Source of the DNA: Nocardia africana NBRC 100379
Lineage (GTDB): Bacteria; Actinomycetota; Actinomycetes; Mycobacteriales; Mycobacteriaceae
DNA length: 64,000 bases
Reading direction: 5' to 3'
Assembly (NCBI RefSeq): GCF_001612635.1
Contig: NZ_BDAV01000006.1
Coordinates: forward strand, 682,001-746,000
Shown here: piece after piece, positions 1-8,221 of the stretch
How the letters are laid out: each line of letters begins with the position of its first letter
Position numbering within the stretch: position 1 is the first letter of the stretch
The notes under the pieces: model-generated
The model's database searches: none
Told to the model about the DNA's origin: nothing
What the model saw: the letters and a program-made list of their open reading frames with translations, nothing else
Program-made: the position numbers and the translations under genes

Positions 1-47
1 TCTCTCAGGCCGGTCCACCGCATTCGTGGACGCTCGCGTATGGGAGC

Positions 48-72
48 GAGCGTTCCGACCATGGGAACGCTC
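48..72. promoter_or_regulatory. Perfect inverted repeat, probable repressor operator
   Basis: The 9-bp arms GAGCGTTCC (48-56) and GGAACGCTC (64-72) are exact reverse complements separated by 7 bases. The size and symmetry are typical of a TetR- or MarR-type operator. It ends 24 bases before the ATG at 97, so it lies in the promoter of the DUF1772 gene, and it argues against the in-frame ATG at 40 or 61 being the real start. The regulator is not in the window; a divergent gene just left of base 1 is a natural candidate (inference). Confidence 0.6.
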
Positions 73-96
73 ACCGTTTCCCGGTGTACTGAGTGC

Positions 97-612
97 ATGA
101 CAGCGACCACCGCCACCGCCACCTCGACCACCTCCGGCTTCGCGACCGGCTCCCTGATCGGCGCGACCGTCACCACCGGCCTGCTGGCCGGCGTCTTCTA
201 CGCCTACGCCAGCTCGGTGATGCTCGCGCTGCGTCAGCTCGACGACCGCACCTTCGTGGACGTGATGAACCGGATCAACACCGTCATCGTCAATCCGGTC
301 TTCATGCTGAGCTTCCTCGGTTCGGTCGCCTTCACCGGCCTCGCCGCCGTGCTGTACTGGCGCACCGATCAGCGCACCGTGCTGTGGTGGGTGCTGCTCG
401 CCCTGGCCCTGAACGTGATCAGTTTCCTCATCACCTCGGGCGGCAACGTGCCCCTGAACAACCAGCTCGCCGACACCTCCTCCGGCGATTTCGCCACCCT
501 GCGCCACCAGTTCGAAGGCCCCTGGATCACCCTCAACATCCTGCGAGCCCTCGCCAACACCGGCGCCCTCGGCGTCCTCGCCTGGGCCCTGCGCACCACG
601 AACAAGGGGTGA
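97..612 (+). CDS. DUF1772 (anthrone oxygenase-like) integral membrane protein
   Basis: This 171-residue protein has four hydrophobic segments, at about residues 15-38, 65-88, 93-113 and 145-166, and the NxPLNN motif (GGNVPLNNQL) characteristic of DUF1772, a family that includes anthrone-oxygenase-like proteins. The molecular role of bacterial members is mostly unknown. The ATG at 97 is chosen because the upstream in-frame ATGs at 40 and 61 fall in a palindromic operator. No strong ribosome site is visible, so the message may be nearly leaderless. Small membrane genes of this type are often controlled by a neighbouring TetR or MarR regulator; the inverted repeat at 48-72 agrees with that. The product class is fairly certain, the function is not. 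Confidence 0.8.
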   Translation: MTATTATATSTTSGFATGSLIGATVTTGLLAGVFYAYASSVMLALRQLDDRTFVDVMNRINTVIVNPVFMLSFLGSVAFTGLAAVLYWRTDQRTVLWWVLLALALNVISFLITSGGNVPLNNQLADTSSGDFATLRHQFEGPWITLNILRALANTGALGVLAWALRTTNKG

Positions 613-751
613 GGACCCCGCCTACCTGCCATAATCCGGGCCGGAAAAAACTTTCGAAAAATTTCGGCTGCCGTGTCGATCCATAGTGGGTGCCGTTCGA
701 CCTTGGGGTGAGAGGGTCCGGAGGGGATCCGCGAGACGAAGGAGACACACC

Positions 752-1168
752 ATGAAGTACATGCTGATCATGCGCGCCACGGACGAGGCCTACGCGAGCA
801 TGGGCGAGGTCGATTTCGACACTGTGCTGGAGACGATGGGCAAGTTCAACGACGAGTTGATCCGGGCGGGCGTGTTGCTCGCGGCCGAGGGGCTCGACCC
901 CGCCGACAGTGTGGTGGTCGACTACGACTCCGAAACCCCGGTCGTCACCGACGGTCCGTACGGCGAGACCAAGGAACTGTTCGGCGGGTTCTACCTGCTC
1001 AACGTCGCCTCGAAGGAGGAGGCGATCGAGTGGGCGAAGCGGATGCCGGTCATCGTCAAGGGGTGCAAGACCGAGATCCGGCGGGTGCCGACGATCGACG
1101 AATTCCCGCAGGACAACGTATGGATCCAGAAAGAGCGGGCGTGGCGCGAGGCCACCGGGCAGCTCTGA
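752..1168 (+). CDS. YCII-domain (DGPF) protein
   Basis: The 138-residue protein opens MKYMLIMRATDEAY and contains the DGPY-x-ETKE motif (about residues 66-74) that defines the YCII/DGPF group. A ribosome site (GAAGGAGA) lies 7-8 bases before the ATG. The family has a dimeric ferredoxin-like alpha/beta fold and no settled biochemical role. The sigma factor gene starts 13 bases downstream, so the two form an operon. DGPF proteins are the known genetic partners of ECF42 sigma factors, and a second copy of this pair occurs at 36231-37891. It could act as a signal-sensing partner or as a target of the sigma factor; the sequence does not decide. Confidence 0.9.
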   Translation: MKYMLIMRATDEAYASMGEVDFDTVLETMGKFNDELIRAGVLLAAEGLDPADSVVVDYDSETPVVTDGPYGETKELFGGFYLLNVASKEEAIEWAKRMPVIVKGCKTEIRRVPTIDEFPQDNVWIQKERAWREATGQL

Positions 1169-1181
1169 ACGGAACACCCGG

Positions 1182-2471
1182 ATGACGGCCGATCCCACCG
1201 GACGCGAGGCGGTCGCCGCGGTGTGGCGGATCGAATCCGCGCGCATCGTCGGCGCGCTCGCCCGCTACACCGGCGATTTCGCCCTGGCCGAAGATCTGGC
1301 GCAGGAAGCACTGGCCGAAGCACTGGTCACCTGGCCACGGGAGGGGACACCGCGCAATCCGGCCGGGTGGTTGCTCACGGTGGGGCGGCGGCGTGCGATC
1401 GACACCTTCCGCCGCCGGTCCGCCCTCGACGATCGCTACGCCGCCCTCGCCCACGAGCTGGGTGAGGGCGGCACGCTGACCGGCGGGCCCGGTTCGGATC
1501 CGATGCGCGCGGCGGCGCAACCGCTGTGGGATCCCGATCGCATCGACGACGACGTGCTGGCTCTGATCTTCACGGCATGTCATCCGGTGCTCTCCCGGGA
1601 GGCGCGGGTGGCCCTGACGCTGCGCGTGGTCGGCGGTCTCACCAGCGACGAGATCGCCAAAGCGTTCCTCGTTCCGGCCGCGACCGTCCAGGCGCGGATC
1701 ACCCGGGCGAAGAAAACGCTTGCCGCCGAACATATTCCGTTCGAAGTCCCCGAGGCGGCGCAGCGCCCTGCCCGCCTGAGCTCGGTGCTCAGCGTGATCT
1801 ATCTGATCTTCACCGAAGGTTCGTCGGCGAGCTCGGGCACCGAACTGATCCGCTTCGATCTGGCCGGGGAGGCACAGCGGCTGGCGCGGGTGCTGTCCCA
1901 CCTCGTGCCGGACGAACCGGAGGTGTACGGACTGCTGGCACTGCTCGAGCTGACCGCCGCTCGATTCCCGGCCCGCACCGGGACCGACGGTGAGCCGGTG
2001 TTGCTGGAGCATCAGGACCGGCGGCGCTGGGACCGTGCGGCGATCCGGCGCGGACGCGCCGCCCTCGCCCGCGCCGGACAGGTCGGTCGCGGGCTGGGCT
2101 ATTACGGGGTGCAGGCCGCGATCGCCGAATGCCACGCCGTCGCCGATTCGGTCGCCGACACCGACTGGGACCGCGTGGTGAGCCTCTACGAAGCTCTGGG
2201 CCGCTTGGCCCCGTCCCCGGTGGTCGAGCTGAACCGGGCGGTCGCGGTCGCGATGGCGAAGGGCCCGGACGCCGGGCTCGCGATCGTGGACGGTCTCCGC
2301 GCCGAGGGCGCGCTGCCGAATTCCCAACTGCTGCCGACGGTTCGGGGCGAACTGCTCGCCCGCCTGGGCCGCACGGGTGAAGCCCGCGAGGAGTGGGAGC
2401 TGGCGGTGCGCCTGTGCGGCAACGACCGAGAGCGTGCGGTCCTGCACCGCAAACTCGGCGACCTCGGCTGA
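1182..2471 (+). CDS. ECF42-type RNA polymerase sigma factor with long C-terminal extension
   Basis: The product has 429 residues, about twice the usual ECF sigma length. The sigma-2 region is at about residues 15-80 (ARYTGDFALAEDLAQEALAEA, then WLLTVGRRRAIDTFRR). The sigma-4 region follows at about 130-190 (LTLRVVGGLTSDEIAKAF and the recognition helix VPAATVQARITRAKKTL). Residues about 200-429 form the helical, TPR-like extension of ECF42 (DUF6596-type), with the signatures YLIFTEG, LLALLELTAARFPAR and SPVVELNRAVAVAM. No anti-sigma gene is adjacent; in ECF42 the C-terminal extension is thought to control activity. The ATG at 1182 follows the YCII stop by 13 bases. A homologue is at 36581. Confidence 0.93.
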   Translation: MTADPTGREAVAAVWRIESARIVGALARYTGDFALAEDLAQEALAEALVTWPREGTPRNPAGWLLTVGRRRAIDTFRRRSALDDRYAALAHELGEGGTLTGGPGSDPMRAAAQPLWDPDRIDDDVLALIFTACHPVLSREARVALTLRVVGGLTSDEIAKAFLVPAATVQARITRAKKTLAAEHIPFEVPEAAQRPARLSSVLSVIYLIFTEGSSASSGTELIRFDLAGEAQRLARVLSHLVPDEPEVYGLLALLELTAARFPARTGTDGEPVLLEHQDRRRWDRAAIRRGRAALARAGQVGRGLGYYGVQAAIAECHAVADSVADTDWDRVVSLYEALGRLAPSPVVELNRAVAVAMAKGPDAGLAIVDGLRAEGALPNSQLLPTVRGELLARLGRTGEAREEWELAVRLCGNDRERAVLHRKLGDLG

Positions 2472-2476
2472 GCATC

Positions 2477-2494
2477 CGGGCTCACCCGAGCCGG
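2477..2494. terminator. Weak hairpin between convergent genes
   Basis: GGCTC (2479-2483) pairs with GAGCC (2488-2492) across the loop ACCC. It sits between the stop of the sigma gene and the stop of the converging amidohydrolase gene. There is no T tract, so it is at best a weak bidirectional terminator. Confidence 0.3.
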
Positions 2495-2502
2495 CACCCC
2501 GG

Positions 2503-4242
2503 TCACGCGGCGGTCAGAAAGCGCCCCGTACGCTGCGATCCCAGCACCGGCGCGGCCGCACCGTTGCCGAAAACATAACGGCCGCCGACGAATACGGCAT
2601 TCACCGTGTCGTCGTTGCGATTGACCATGCGCGACAGATTGCCGAAGCACGGCATCGTCTGTTCGGTATAGCGTTCGAGTCCCGCATCCAGCCGGGCCGG
2701 GTCGATCACCACGGCGTCGGCGCGATCCCCGACCCGCAGATGTCCCGCGTCGAGCCCGTACCAGTCGGCCAGTTCCCCGGTGAGCCGGTGCACCGCGTGT
2801 TCCACCGACATGAACGGGCGGCCCGCCAGCTCGGCATCGCGCACCCGGCGCAGCAGCCGCAGCCCGAAGTTGTAGAAGGCCATATTGCGCAGGTGCGCAC
2901 CGGCGTCGGAGAAACCCAGCTGCATACCGGGGTCGGCGGCGAAGCGATCCAGCACCCGCGGCCGGTGGTTGGAGATCGTGGTGCGCCAGCGCACCTTCGG
3001 CCCGTACTCCACCACCAGATCGAGGAACGCGTCGACCGGATGCACTCCCCCGCGGTCCACGCCGACCTGACCGAAAGTCTTGCCGACGACCGAACTGTCC
3101 GGACATTCCACGATCTCGGCGTCGAAGAAGTCGCGATGCCACACCCGCGGGCCGAATTTTCGGTCGTAATCCTTGCGGAACTGCCGGCGATAGCTTTCGC
3201 TCTGCAGCATCCGGTGGCGCTCGTCCAGCTGATTCGACAGATGCAATGCCGCTGCGCCGGAACCGAATTCCTCGAACACCACCAGATCGATGCCGTCGGC
3301 GTACACCTCGAACGGCACCGGCAGATGCTGGAAGCGGAAGTCGCCGCCGAGTGCGTTGATCGCCCGCGCCAAGGCCGGAAACACGTGCGCCACCAGAGGA
3401 ATCGCCTTGATATCGGCCGCCGAGAGCAGACTCACCTTGAGGTGCGGCTGCCCGATTCCGAGACTCGACAGCGCCATCGCCAGCAGGCTCTGCGGCCGCG
3501 CCACATCGGGGCCGCCCTGCAGCGCCCGCCGGCGTGCGCGCAGGATCGCATTGAGCTGGTGCCGTTCGCGCAGCGTCGCATAGGTGGAGGGCAGGGTCCG
3601 GGAGCGGCAGGTCTCGCCGTCGAGTTTGTCGAACATCAGCTGCTGCGAGGACATGCCGACGAATCCGGCGTCGAGGGCCTCGTCCAGATGCCGGCGCATG
3701 GCGCGCAGTTCACCGGCGGTCGGCTTCACCTCGGTGCGGGTGGCGCGGTCCAGGCCCATCTCCGCGGCGCGCATATCCGAATGTCCCAGGAATGCGGCCA
3801 CATTCGGCCCCAGCGGCGAGGCTTCCAGAGCCGCGACGTATTCGTGCGCGTTCCGCCAGGTCTTCATATCGCCGACGGCGTCGATCACATGCCCGCGCGG
3901 GATGGCTTCTACCCGTCCGAACAGGTCGCCGGCGGTTTCGGCGTCGACGTGCACGGTGGACAGCGAACAGGAGCCGAGCAGGACGGTCGTGACACCGTGG
4001 CGCACCGATTCCGACAGCGACGGATCCAGCAGGACCTCCACGTCGTAATGGGTGTGGATGTCGAGCATCCCGGGGATCACCCATTTGCCGGTGGCGTCGA
4101 CGACGGTGTCGCAGCCGGATTCGTCCAGGGGCTCGGCCGAGACGGCGGCCACCCGCCCGTCGCGAATGCCCACGTCGCGCACCGCCGACGGCGCGCCCGT
4201 GCCGTCGAACCAGGTGCCGCCCTTGATGATGCTGTCGTACAT
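2503..4242 (-). CDS. N-acyl-D-amino-acid deacylase-like amidohydrolase
   Basis: This 579-residue amidohydrolase-superfamily protein starts MYDSIIKGGTWFDGTG, the usual D-aminoacylase opening. It carries the metal-binding HTHYD motif (about residues 68-72), the later histidine motif GHSDMR, the C-terminal Asp loop (FSDAGAH) and the closing VNAVFVGGRYVFGNG strand. The usual GNCG strand reads GSCSLS here, so substrate preference may differ from true D-aminoacylases. The ATG at 4242 has an AGAGGAAC ribosome site. It is the last gene of the operon with the acyl-CoA synthetase (39-base gap) and alcohol dehydrogenase. A plausible role is hydrolysing an N-acyl or cyclic amide to release an acid that the synthetase activates (inference). 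Confidence 0.88.
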   Translation of the reverse strand: MYDSIIKGGTWFDGTGAPSAVRDVGIRDGRVAAVSAEPLDESGCDTVVDATGKWVIPGMLDIHTHYDVEVLLDPSLSESVRHGVTTVLLGSCSLSTVHVDAETAGDLFGRVEAIPRGHVIDAVGDMKTWRNAHEYVAALEASPLGPNVAAFLGHSDMRAAEMGLDRATRTEVKPTAGELRAMRRHLDEALDAGFVGMSSQQLMFDKLDGETCRSRTLPSTYATLRERHQLNAILRARRRALQGGPDVARPQSLLAMALSSLGIGQPHLKVSLLSAADIKAIPLVAHVFPALARAINALGGDFRFQHLPVPFEVYADGIDLVVFEEFGSGAAALHLSNQLDERHRMLQSESYRRQFRKDYDRKFGPRVWHRDFFDAEIVECPDSSVVGKTFGQVGVDRGGVHPVDAFLDLVVEYGPKVRWRTTISNHRPRVLDRFAADPGMQLGFSDAGAHLRNMAFYNFGLRLLRRVRDAELAGRPFMSVEHAVHRLTGELADWYGLDAGHLRVGDRADAVVIDPARLDAGLERYTEQTMPCFGNLSRMVNRNDDTVNAVFVGGRYVFGNGAAAPVLGSQRTGRFLTAA

Positions 4243-4281
4243 GACAGTTCCTCTTTCACCCACCCGCCCCGGCGGGGCGCG

Positions 4282-5934
4282 TCAGATCTCTATCTCGCGC
4301 CGGACGACCTTGCCGGTCGCGTTGCGCGGCAACGGTTGCGCCGTGATCACCCAGCGGGCCGGCACCTTGAAGTAGGCGAGCCGCTCGGCGGTGAAGGCCC
4401 GCAGTTCGTCCTCGCTCACGGTGACCGGATCGGCGACGACCACGACGGCCGCCACCTCCTGTCCCAGATCCGCGTGCGGCACACCGAGTACCGCCGATTC
4501 CAGCACCGCGGGATGCTCGTCGAGCACATTCTCGATTTCGGTCGGATACACGTTCTCGCCACCGCGCAGGATGAGATCCGAGCGCCGCCCCGACAAGCGC
4601 AGCCGGCCCTCCTCGATCACACCGAAATCACCTGTGTGCAGCCATCTTCCGGCGTCTATGGCGTTCGCGGTGGCGGCCGGATCGTTCCAGTAGCCGAGCA
4701 TCACGTACGGGCTGCGCACGCAGATCTCGCCCTCCTCACCATCGGGCAGCGTCCTGTTGTCCGGATCGCGGATCTCGATGCTGACACCAATGATCGGCAT
4801 GCCCACGGTCTCGGGATGAGCGGCCAGGACCGGCGGCGTGGCAACCGTTGCCGCGGTGCCGCTTTCGGTGAGGCCGTAGCTGGTGGTGAGCGCGACCTCG
4901 GCCATCGGCAGTTCCCGGCGCAACCGCTGATGGAAGGCCGGCGAGGACGGGGCGGCATTGAGCGAGAACGCCACCAGGCTCGACAGGTCGTAGCGGGACA
5001 GGTCGTGTTCGAGCATGCGGCTGACCATCGTCGGCACCGCACCCCAATTGGTCACCCGTTCCCGTTCCATCAGCGACAACACTCGCTGCGGGTCGAAGCT
5101 GCCGGTGTTCAGCACCACGGTCGCGCCCGTGGCCAGCCGCGGAATGATCAGATTGTGCAGGCTGGCGATATGAAACAGCGGTGAGGTCAACAGGAATCGG
5201 CGGTCGCTGGGCCCGGGGCCGAGCTGTTGTCCGCGGAAGGCGGCGGCCATGGCATCGGTGAATCGGTGATAGTCGCAGACCGCCAGCAGGTTGCGCTGGG
5301 TGTGCACCACGCCCTTGGGCCGGCCGCTCGTGCCACTGGTGTAGAGGATGACCGCCGGGTCGTCCTCCGCGATCGCTACCTCCGGCGCCGGGCCGGGATG
5401 GTCGGCGATCAGCCGCGGCAGATCGGATTCCATGGTGAGAACCGGAATATCGCTGCCCACCTCGGCCAACAGGGCGGCGCGTTTGGCATCGGCGACGACC
5501 ACCGTCGGCGCGGTGTGCTCCAGACCGTAGGCGATTTCACGCGGCGCCCACCACGCGTTGTATCCGACCGGAATCGCGCCGAGCACCTGCGCCGCCCAGA
5601 ACGTCGTCACCCATTCCGGCGTGTTGGCGGCGAGGATCCCCACCCGATCGCCCTTGCCGACACCGTATCGATCGGCGAGTGCGCGCGCCAGAGCCGTTGC
5701 CGCGGCGCCGTGTTCGGCGAAGGTGATCCGGCGGTCCGGGGTCACCAGATAGTCGTGGTCACCCCAGGCCGTGCCCGCGTGGAACAGCTCGGCCATACTG
5801 CGCCGCCGGTTGCGCATCACCGGAATCGGCGCGCCCAGCACCTCTTCGACCGCCATTTCGAACGGCCCACCGGGACCGGTGAGCTCGGCGGTGATCCGGG
5901 CGGCGATGGCCTGCGGGTCGGCAGCTCGCGTCAT
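4282..5934 (-). CDS. Acyl-CoA synthetase (AMP-forming, class I adenylate-forming enzyme)
   Basis: The 550-residue protein is of normal length for the family. It carries the P-loop-like motif [15 protein letters not shown] (about residues 195-210), the A5 motif [10 protein letters not shown], the hinge/A7 region [23 protein letters not shown] and the A10 lysine motif [13 protein letters not shown] near the C-terminus. It should activate a carboxylate to its acyl-CoA through an acyl-AMP. The start is ambiguous between the ATG at 5934 and an in-frame GTG at 5943; the AGAAAG site suits 5934 better. The gap to the upstream dehydrogenase is under 20 bases, so the two are surely cotranscribed. The substrate is not readable; medium-chain or aromatic acids are possible. 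Confidence 0.92.
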   Translation of the reverse strand: MTRAADPQAIAARITAELTGPGGPFEMAVEEVLGAPIPVMRNRRRSMAELFHAGTAWGDHDYLVTPDRRITFAEHGAAATALARALADRYGVGKGDRVGILAANTPEWVTTFWAAQVLGAIPVGYNAWWAPREIAYGLEHTAPTVVVADAKRAALLAEVGSDIPVLTMESDLPRLIADHPGPAPEVAIAEDDPAVILYTSGTSGRPKGVVHTQRNLLAVCDYHRFTDAMAAAFRGQQLGPGPSDRRFLLTSPLFHIASLHNLIIPRLATGATVVLNTGSFDPQRVLSLMERERVTNWGAVPTMVSRMLEHDLSRYDLSSLVAFSLNAAPSSPAFHQRLRRELPMAEVALTTSYGLTESGTAATVATPPVLAAHPETVGMPIIGVSIEIRDPDNRTLPDGEEGEICVRSPYVMLGYWNDPAATANAIDAGRWLHTGDFGVIEEGRLRLSGRRSDLILRGGENVYPTEIENVLDEHPAVLESAVLGVPHADLGQEVAAVVVVADPVTVSEDELRAFTAERLAYFKVPARWVITAQPLPRNATGKVVRREIEI

Positions 5935-5950
5935 AACCTTCACTTTCTGC

Positions 5951-6991
5951 TTACGGGATGAGCACGGCGCGACCGCGGATCAGTCCCCGGTCGAGTCGTT
6001 CGAATGCGGCGGGCCCCTCGGCGAGGTCGAAACGTTCCACCGAGACGTCGATGGCGCCGCGCTGCGCGAGCGCCACCGACGCGTACAGGTCACTTCTGGT
6101 GCCGCCGTAGGACTTTCGGACCGTGGCGCCCCAGGGCAGGCCGGGCCCACCGGCGGGCCCGGCGTCGATGCCCGGAATTCCGCCGTCGAGTCCCACCATC
6201 CGATACGCGCCGTTCGGCGCCACCGACTCGACGGCGAGCTTCGCGGTGGCGTCGTTGCCGACGAAGTCGAACACGGCCTCCGCGCCCCGGCCGTCGGTGC
6301 GGTCCAGAATGCGGGCGGCGGTCTTCTCGTCGGCCGTCAGCGTGAGATCGGCGCCGCACGCCGTGGCGAGCTCGAGTTTCTCCGCGGAGATGTCGACCGC
6401 GATGATGCGGCACGCCGTGGTGGCCTTCAGGATCTGCACCGCGACATGTCCGAGCCCGCCGATGCCGATCGCGACGGCGGTGGCGCCGGGCCGCAACTGG
6501 TCGGCGGCACCGCGGATGGCGTGATACGGCGTGAGCGCCGCATCGGCCAGCGGCGCCGCCCTCGCGAAGTCCAGCTCGCCGATCGGCACGAACGAATTCG
6601 CCGGAATGCGAACGTATTCCGCCATGCCCCCGTCGGGCCCGAGGCCGGGGCACGGCGGCATCGCGGTGCGACCGGCCGCCAGGCAGACGTTCTCGTTACC
6701 GCTCACGCATTCCCGGCACACGCCACAGGACCAGCACAGATAGACCAGGCCCCGCTCCCCCGCGCGACGACCGTCGACCTCGCTGCCGACCGCCTCGATG
6801 GTGCCGGCGATCTCGTGCCCCATCGTCAGCGGATCCTCGCGCAGCGGAAACGGCAAGCCGAGAACGAAGGAGTCCGAATGGCAGATGCCGGCCGCTCCGA
6901 CCTTCAACAGCAGATCGGTGGGTCCGATCTCGGGGATGGGGACCTCGCGTAGCTCCAGCGTGCCGGGCCCGGTCAATTGCAATGCGCGCAT
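5951..6991 (-). CDS. Zinc-dependent medium-chain alcohol dehydrogenase
   Basis: This is a 346-residue MDR dehydrogenase. The catalytic zinc ligands are visible in GICHSD (about residue 38) and GHEIAGT (about 61-67). The structural-zinc region has the expected cysteines ([18 protein letters not shown], about 88-105), and the NAD-binding GIGGLG motif is at about 173-178. It oxidises an alcohol or reduces an aldehyde with NAD(P). The ATG at 6991 has a GAGGAAAC ribosome site. It is the first gene of the operon with the acyl-CoA synthetase and amidohydrolase. The promoter overlaps the palindrome at 7053-7081 shared with the divergent TetR gene, so repression by that regulator is likely. Confidence 0.93.
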   Translation of the reverse strand: MRALQLTGPGTLELREVPIPEIGPTDLLLKVGAAGICHSDSFVLGLPFPLREDPLTMGHEIAGTIEAVGSEVDGRRAGERGLVYLCWSCGVCRECVSGNENVCLAAGRTAMPPCPGLGPDGGMAEYVRIPANSFVPIGELDFARAAPLADAALTPYHAIRGAADQLRPGATAVAIGIGGLGHVAVQILKATTACRIIAVDISAEKLELATACGADLTLTADEKTAARILDRTDGRGAEAVFDFVGNDATAKLAVESVAPNGAYRMVGLDGGIPGIDAGPAGGPGLPWGATVRKSYGGTRSDLYASVALAQRGAIDVSVERFDLAEGPAAFERLDRGLIRGRAVLIP

Positions 6992-7052
6992 GTTCTGTTT
7001 CCTCACCGCGGCGTTCGGCGCAGCGCCGGACGTGACGTGGCACACACGGTAG

Positions 7053-7081
7053 CACTCACTGGACACGGCGTCCAGTGAGTG
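7053..7081. promoter_or_regulatory. Perfect 12-bp inverted repeat, TetR operator
   Basis: CACTCACTGGAC (7053-7064) and GTCCAGTGAGTG (7070-7081) are exact reverse complements around a 5-base centre. The repeat lies between the divergent dehydrogenase (start 6991) and TetR (start 7105) genes, where one repressor dimer pair could shut both promoters. The TetR start at 7105 leaves the operator outside the coding region, whereas the upstream GTG at 7075 would put it inside. Confidence 0.85.
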
Positions 7082-7104
7082 TGCGAGCGTCTATCATCGA
7101 CGTC

Positions 7105-7725
7105 ATGCCTTCGGAATCGACCACCCGGCGTGGATCGCTGCGCGATGAGCAGAAGCGGGCGACGCGGATGCGCATCGTGGAAGAGGCGCGGCAGCTGTTC
7201 GTGCGCGAGGGCTACCTGGGCGTGCGCGTCGACGACATCGCGGCCGCGGTCGGTTGCAGCCGGGCCACGTTCTATCTGCACTTCACCGGTAAGACCGAGG
7301 TGCTGCGGGCGATCGCCGAACAGGGCACGCTCGCCAGCGTCCAATTCTTCTACCGGGATCTGGACCGGGTCCTGGCCACCGGCTCCCGCGCGGAGTTCAC
7401 CACGTGGATGCGCCGGGCCATCGAGTGGTTCTTCGACAACAAGGATCTGCTCCCCGCCTGGGACGAGGCGACCGCCCTCGAACCGGAGTTCCGCGACCTC
7501 GCGCGCGAAGGCATCATGCAACTCGCCGACGGGATGCCGGATTATCTGGCGCGCTGGCCCGAGGGCCGCCGCGACGAAGCGCGCCTGCGCATCGAACTAC
7601 TCGTAGCGCAGCTGGAACGCTTCTTCACCCGGTGGGCGATGCAGGGCACGATCGAGGTCACCGCGGCCGCGGCCGCCGAAGTCCTCACCGATATCTGGTT
7701 CCCCGCCCTGCAGGCTCCCGAATAA
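7105..7725 (+). CDS. TetR-family transcriptional repressor
   Basis: The 206-residue protein has the standard TetR layout. Its helix-turn-helix is at about residues 20-66 (EEARQLFVREGYLGVRVDDIA, then GCSRATFYLHFTGKTEVL), followed by an all-helical ligand domain whose specificity cannot be read. It is transcribed away from the dehydrogenase / acyl-CoA synthetase / amidohydrolase operon, with a perfect palindrome between the two starts. It is probably the autoregulated local repressor of that operon, released by an acyl-CoA or alcohol-derived ligand (inference). Confidence 0.92.
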   Translation: MPSESTTRRGSLRDEQKRATRMRIVEEARQLFVREGYLGVRVDDIAAAVGCSRATFYLHFTGKTEVLRAIAEQGTLASVQFFYRDLDRVLATGSRAEFTTWMRRAIEWFFDNKDLLPAWDEATALEPEFRDLAREGIMQLADGMPDYLARWPEGRRDEARLRIELLVAQLERFFTRWAMQGTIEVTAAAAAEVLTDIWFPALQAPE

Positions 7726-7730
7726 CGCTG

Positions 7731-7752
7731 CCGGACAACGTTTCCGGTTATT
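7731..7752. terminator. Short hairpin between convergent TetR and TfoX-like genes
   Basis: CCGGA (7731-7735) pairs with TCCGG (7743-7747), the interior AACGTT is itself palindromic, and TTATTT follows on the plus strand. It is placed to end both converging transcripts but is short, so the call is tentative. Confidence 0.4.
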
Positions 7753-8083
7753 TGGGCGGGAGCGTACGGGCGTATCCGAGCCCGCGATCCAGCCAGGTGT
7801 GCAGCACCTCGTCGTCGTCGAGATATTCCGGAGCCACCCGCAGCCAGTTCCGCATCTCCCGTCCGCCCATCACCATCGGCGCGACTGCGGAGCCGTCGAT
7901 GAGCTCCTCGGCCTGCGCGGGATCGACCCGCACCAGCAGTCCGCCCTGGCCGCTGGCCGCCACCGCCATATTGCCGCCGACCAGGAAGGCCAGCCCGCCG
8001 AACATGCGCTTCTCGACCGTCTCGGTCACCGCGGGCCCGAGCAGGTCCCGGATCCGATCCGCCAACTCTTCGTCATAGGCCAT
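7748..8083 (-). CDS. TfoX N-terminal domain protein
   Basis: This 111-residue protein matches the TfoX_N domain over its whole length: MAYDEELADRIRDLL, then KRMFGGLAFLVGGNMAV (about residues 26-42) and the closing LDRGLGYARTLPPK. Isolated TfoX_N proteins are common in actinobacteria, and the competence role of enterobacterial TfoX should not be transferred to them. The gene converges on the TetR gene with a 22-base gap and diverges from the phosphatase gene. Confidence 0.88.
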   Translation of the reverse strand: MAYDEELADRIRDLLGPAVTETVEKRMFGGLAFLVGGNMAVAASGQGGLLVRVDPAQAEELIDGSAVAPMVMGGREMRNWLRVAPEYLDDDEVLHTWLDRGLGYARTLPPK

Positions 8084-8221
8084 ACGGCATTCTCACACCG
8101 GGCACCGACAGATACGGCCGCGATGCCGCGGCGGCCGGTCCGAAGAATTCACCGAGAATTCGCGCCCTTGGGAACCCGTAACGGTTGCTCCGGTCCGGTG
8201 GTTGGACCAGCATCCAACCTC

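Noticed and set aside
40-96. Longer start for the DUF1772 gene
   Set aside because: The extra 19 residues are not membrane-like and overlap the operator palindrome; no ribosome site.
2377-5184. 935-codon plus-strand open frame
   Set aside because: It runs antisense through the amidohydrolase and acyl-CoA synthetase genes, is His/Arg/Gln-rich and has no family features; a GC-rich shadow frame.
7075-7104. Upstream GTG start for the first TetR gene
   Set aside because: It would begin inside the operator palindrome and add ten residues not typical of TetR N-termini.
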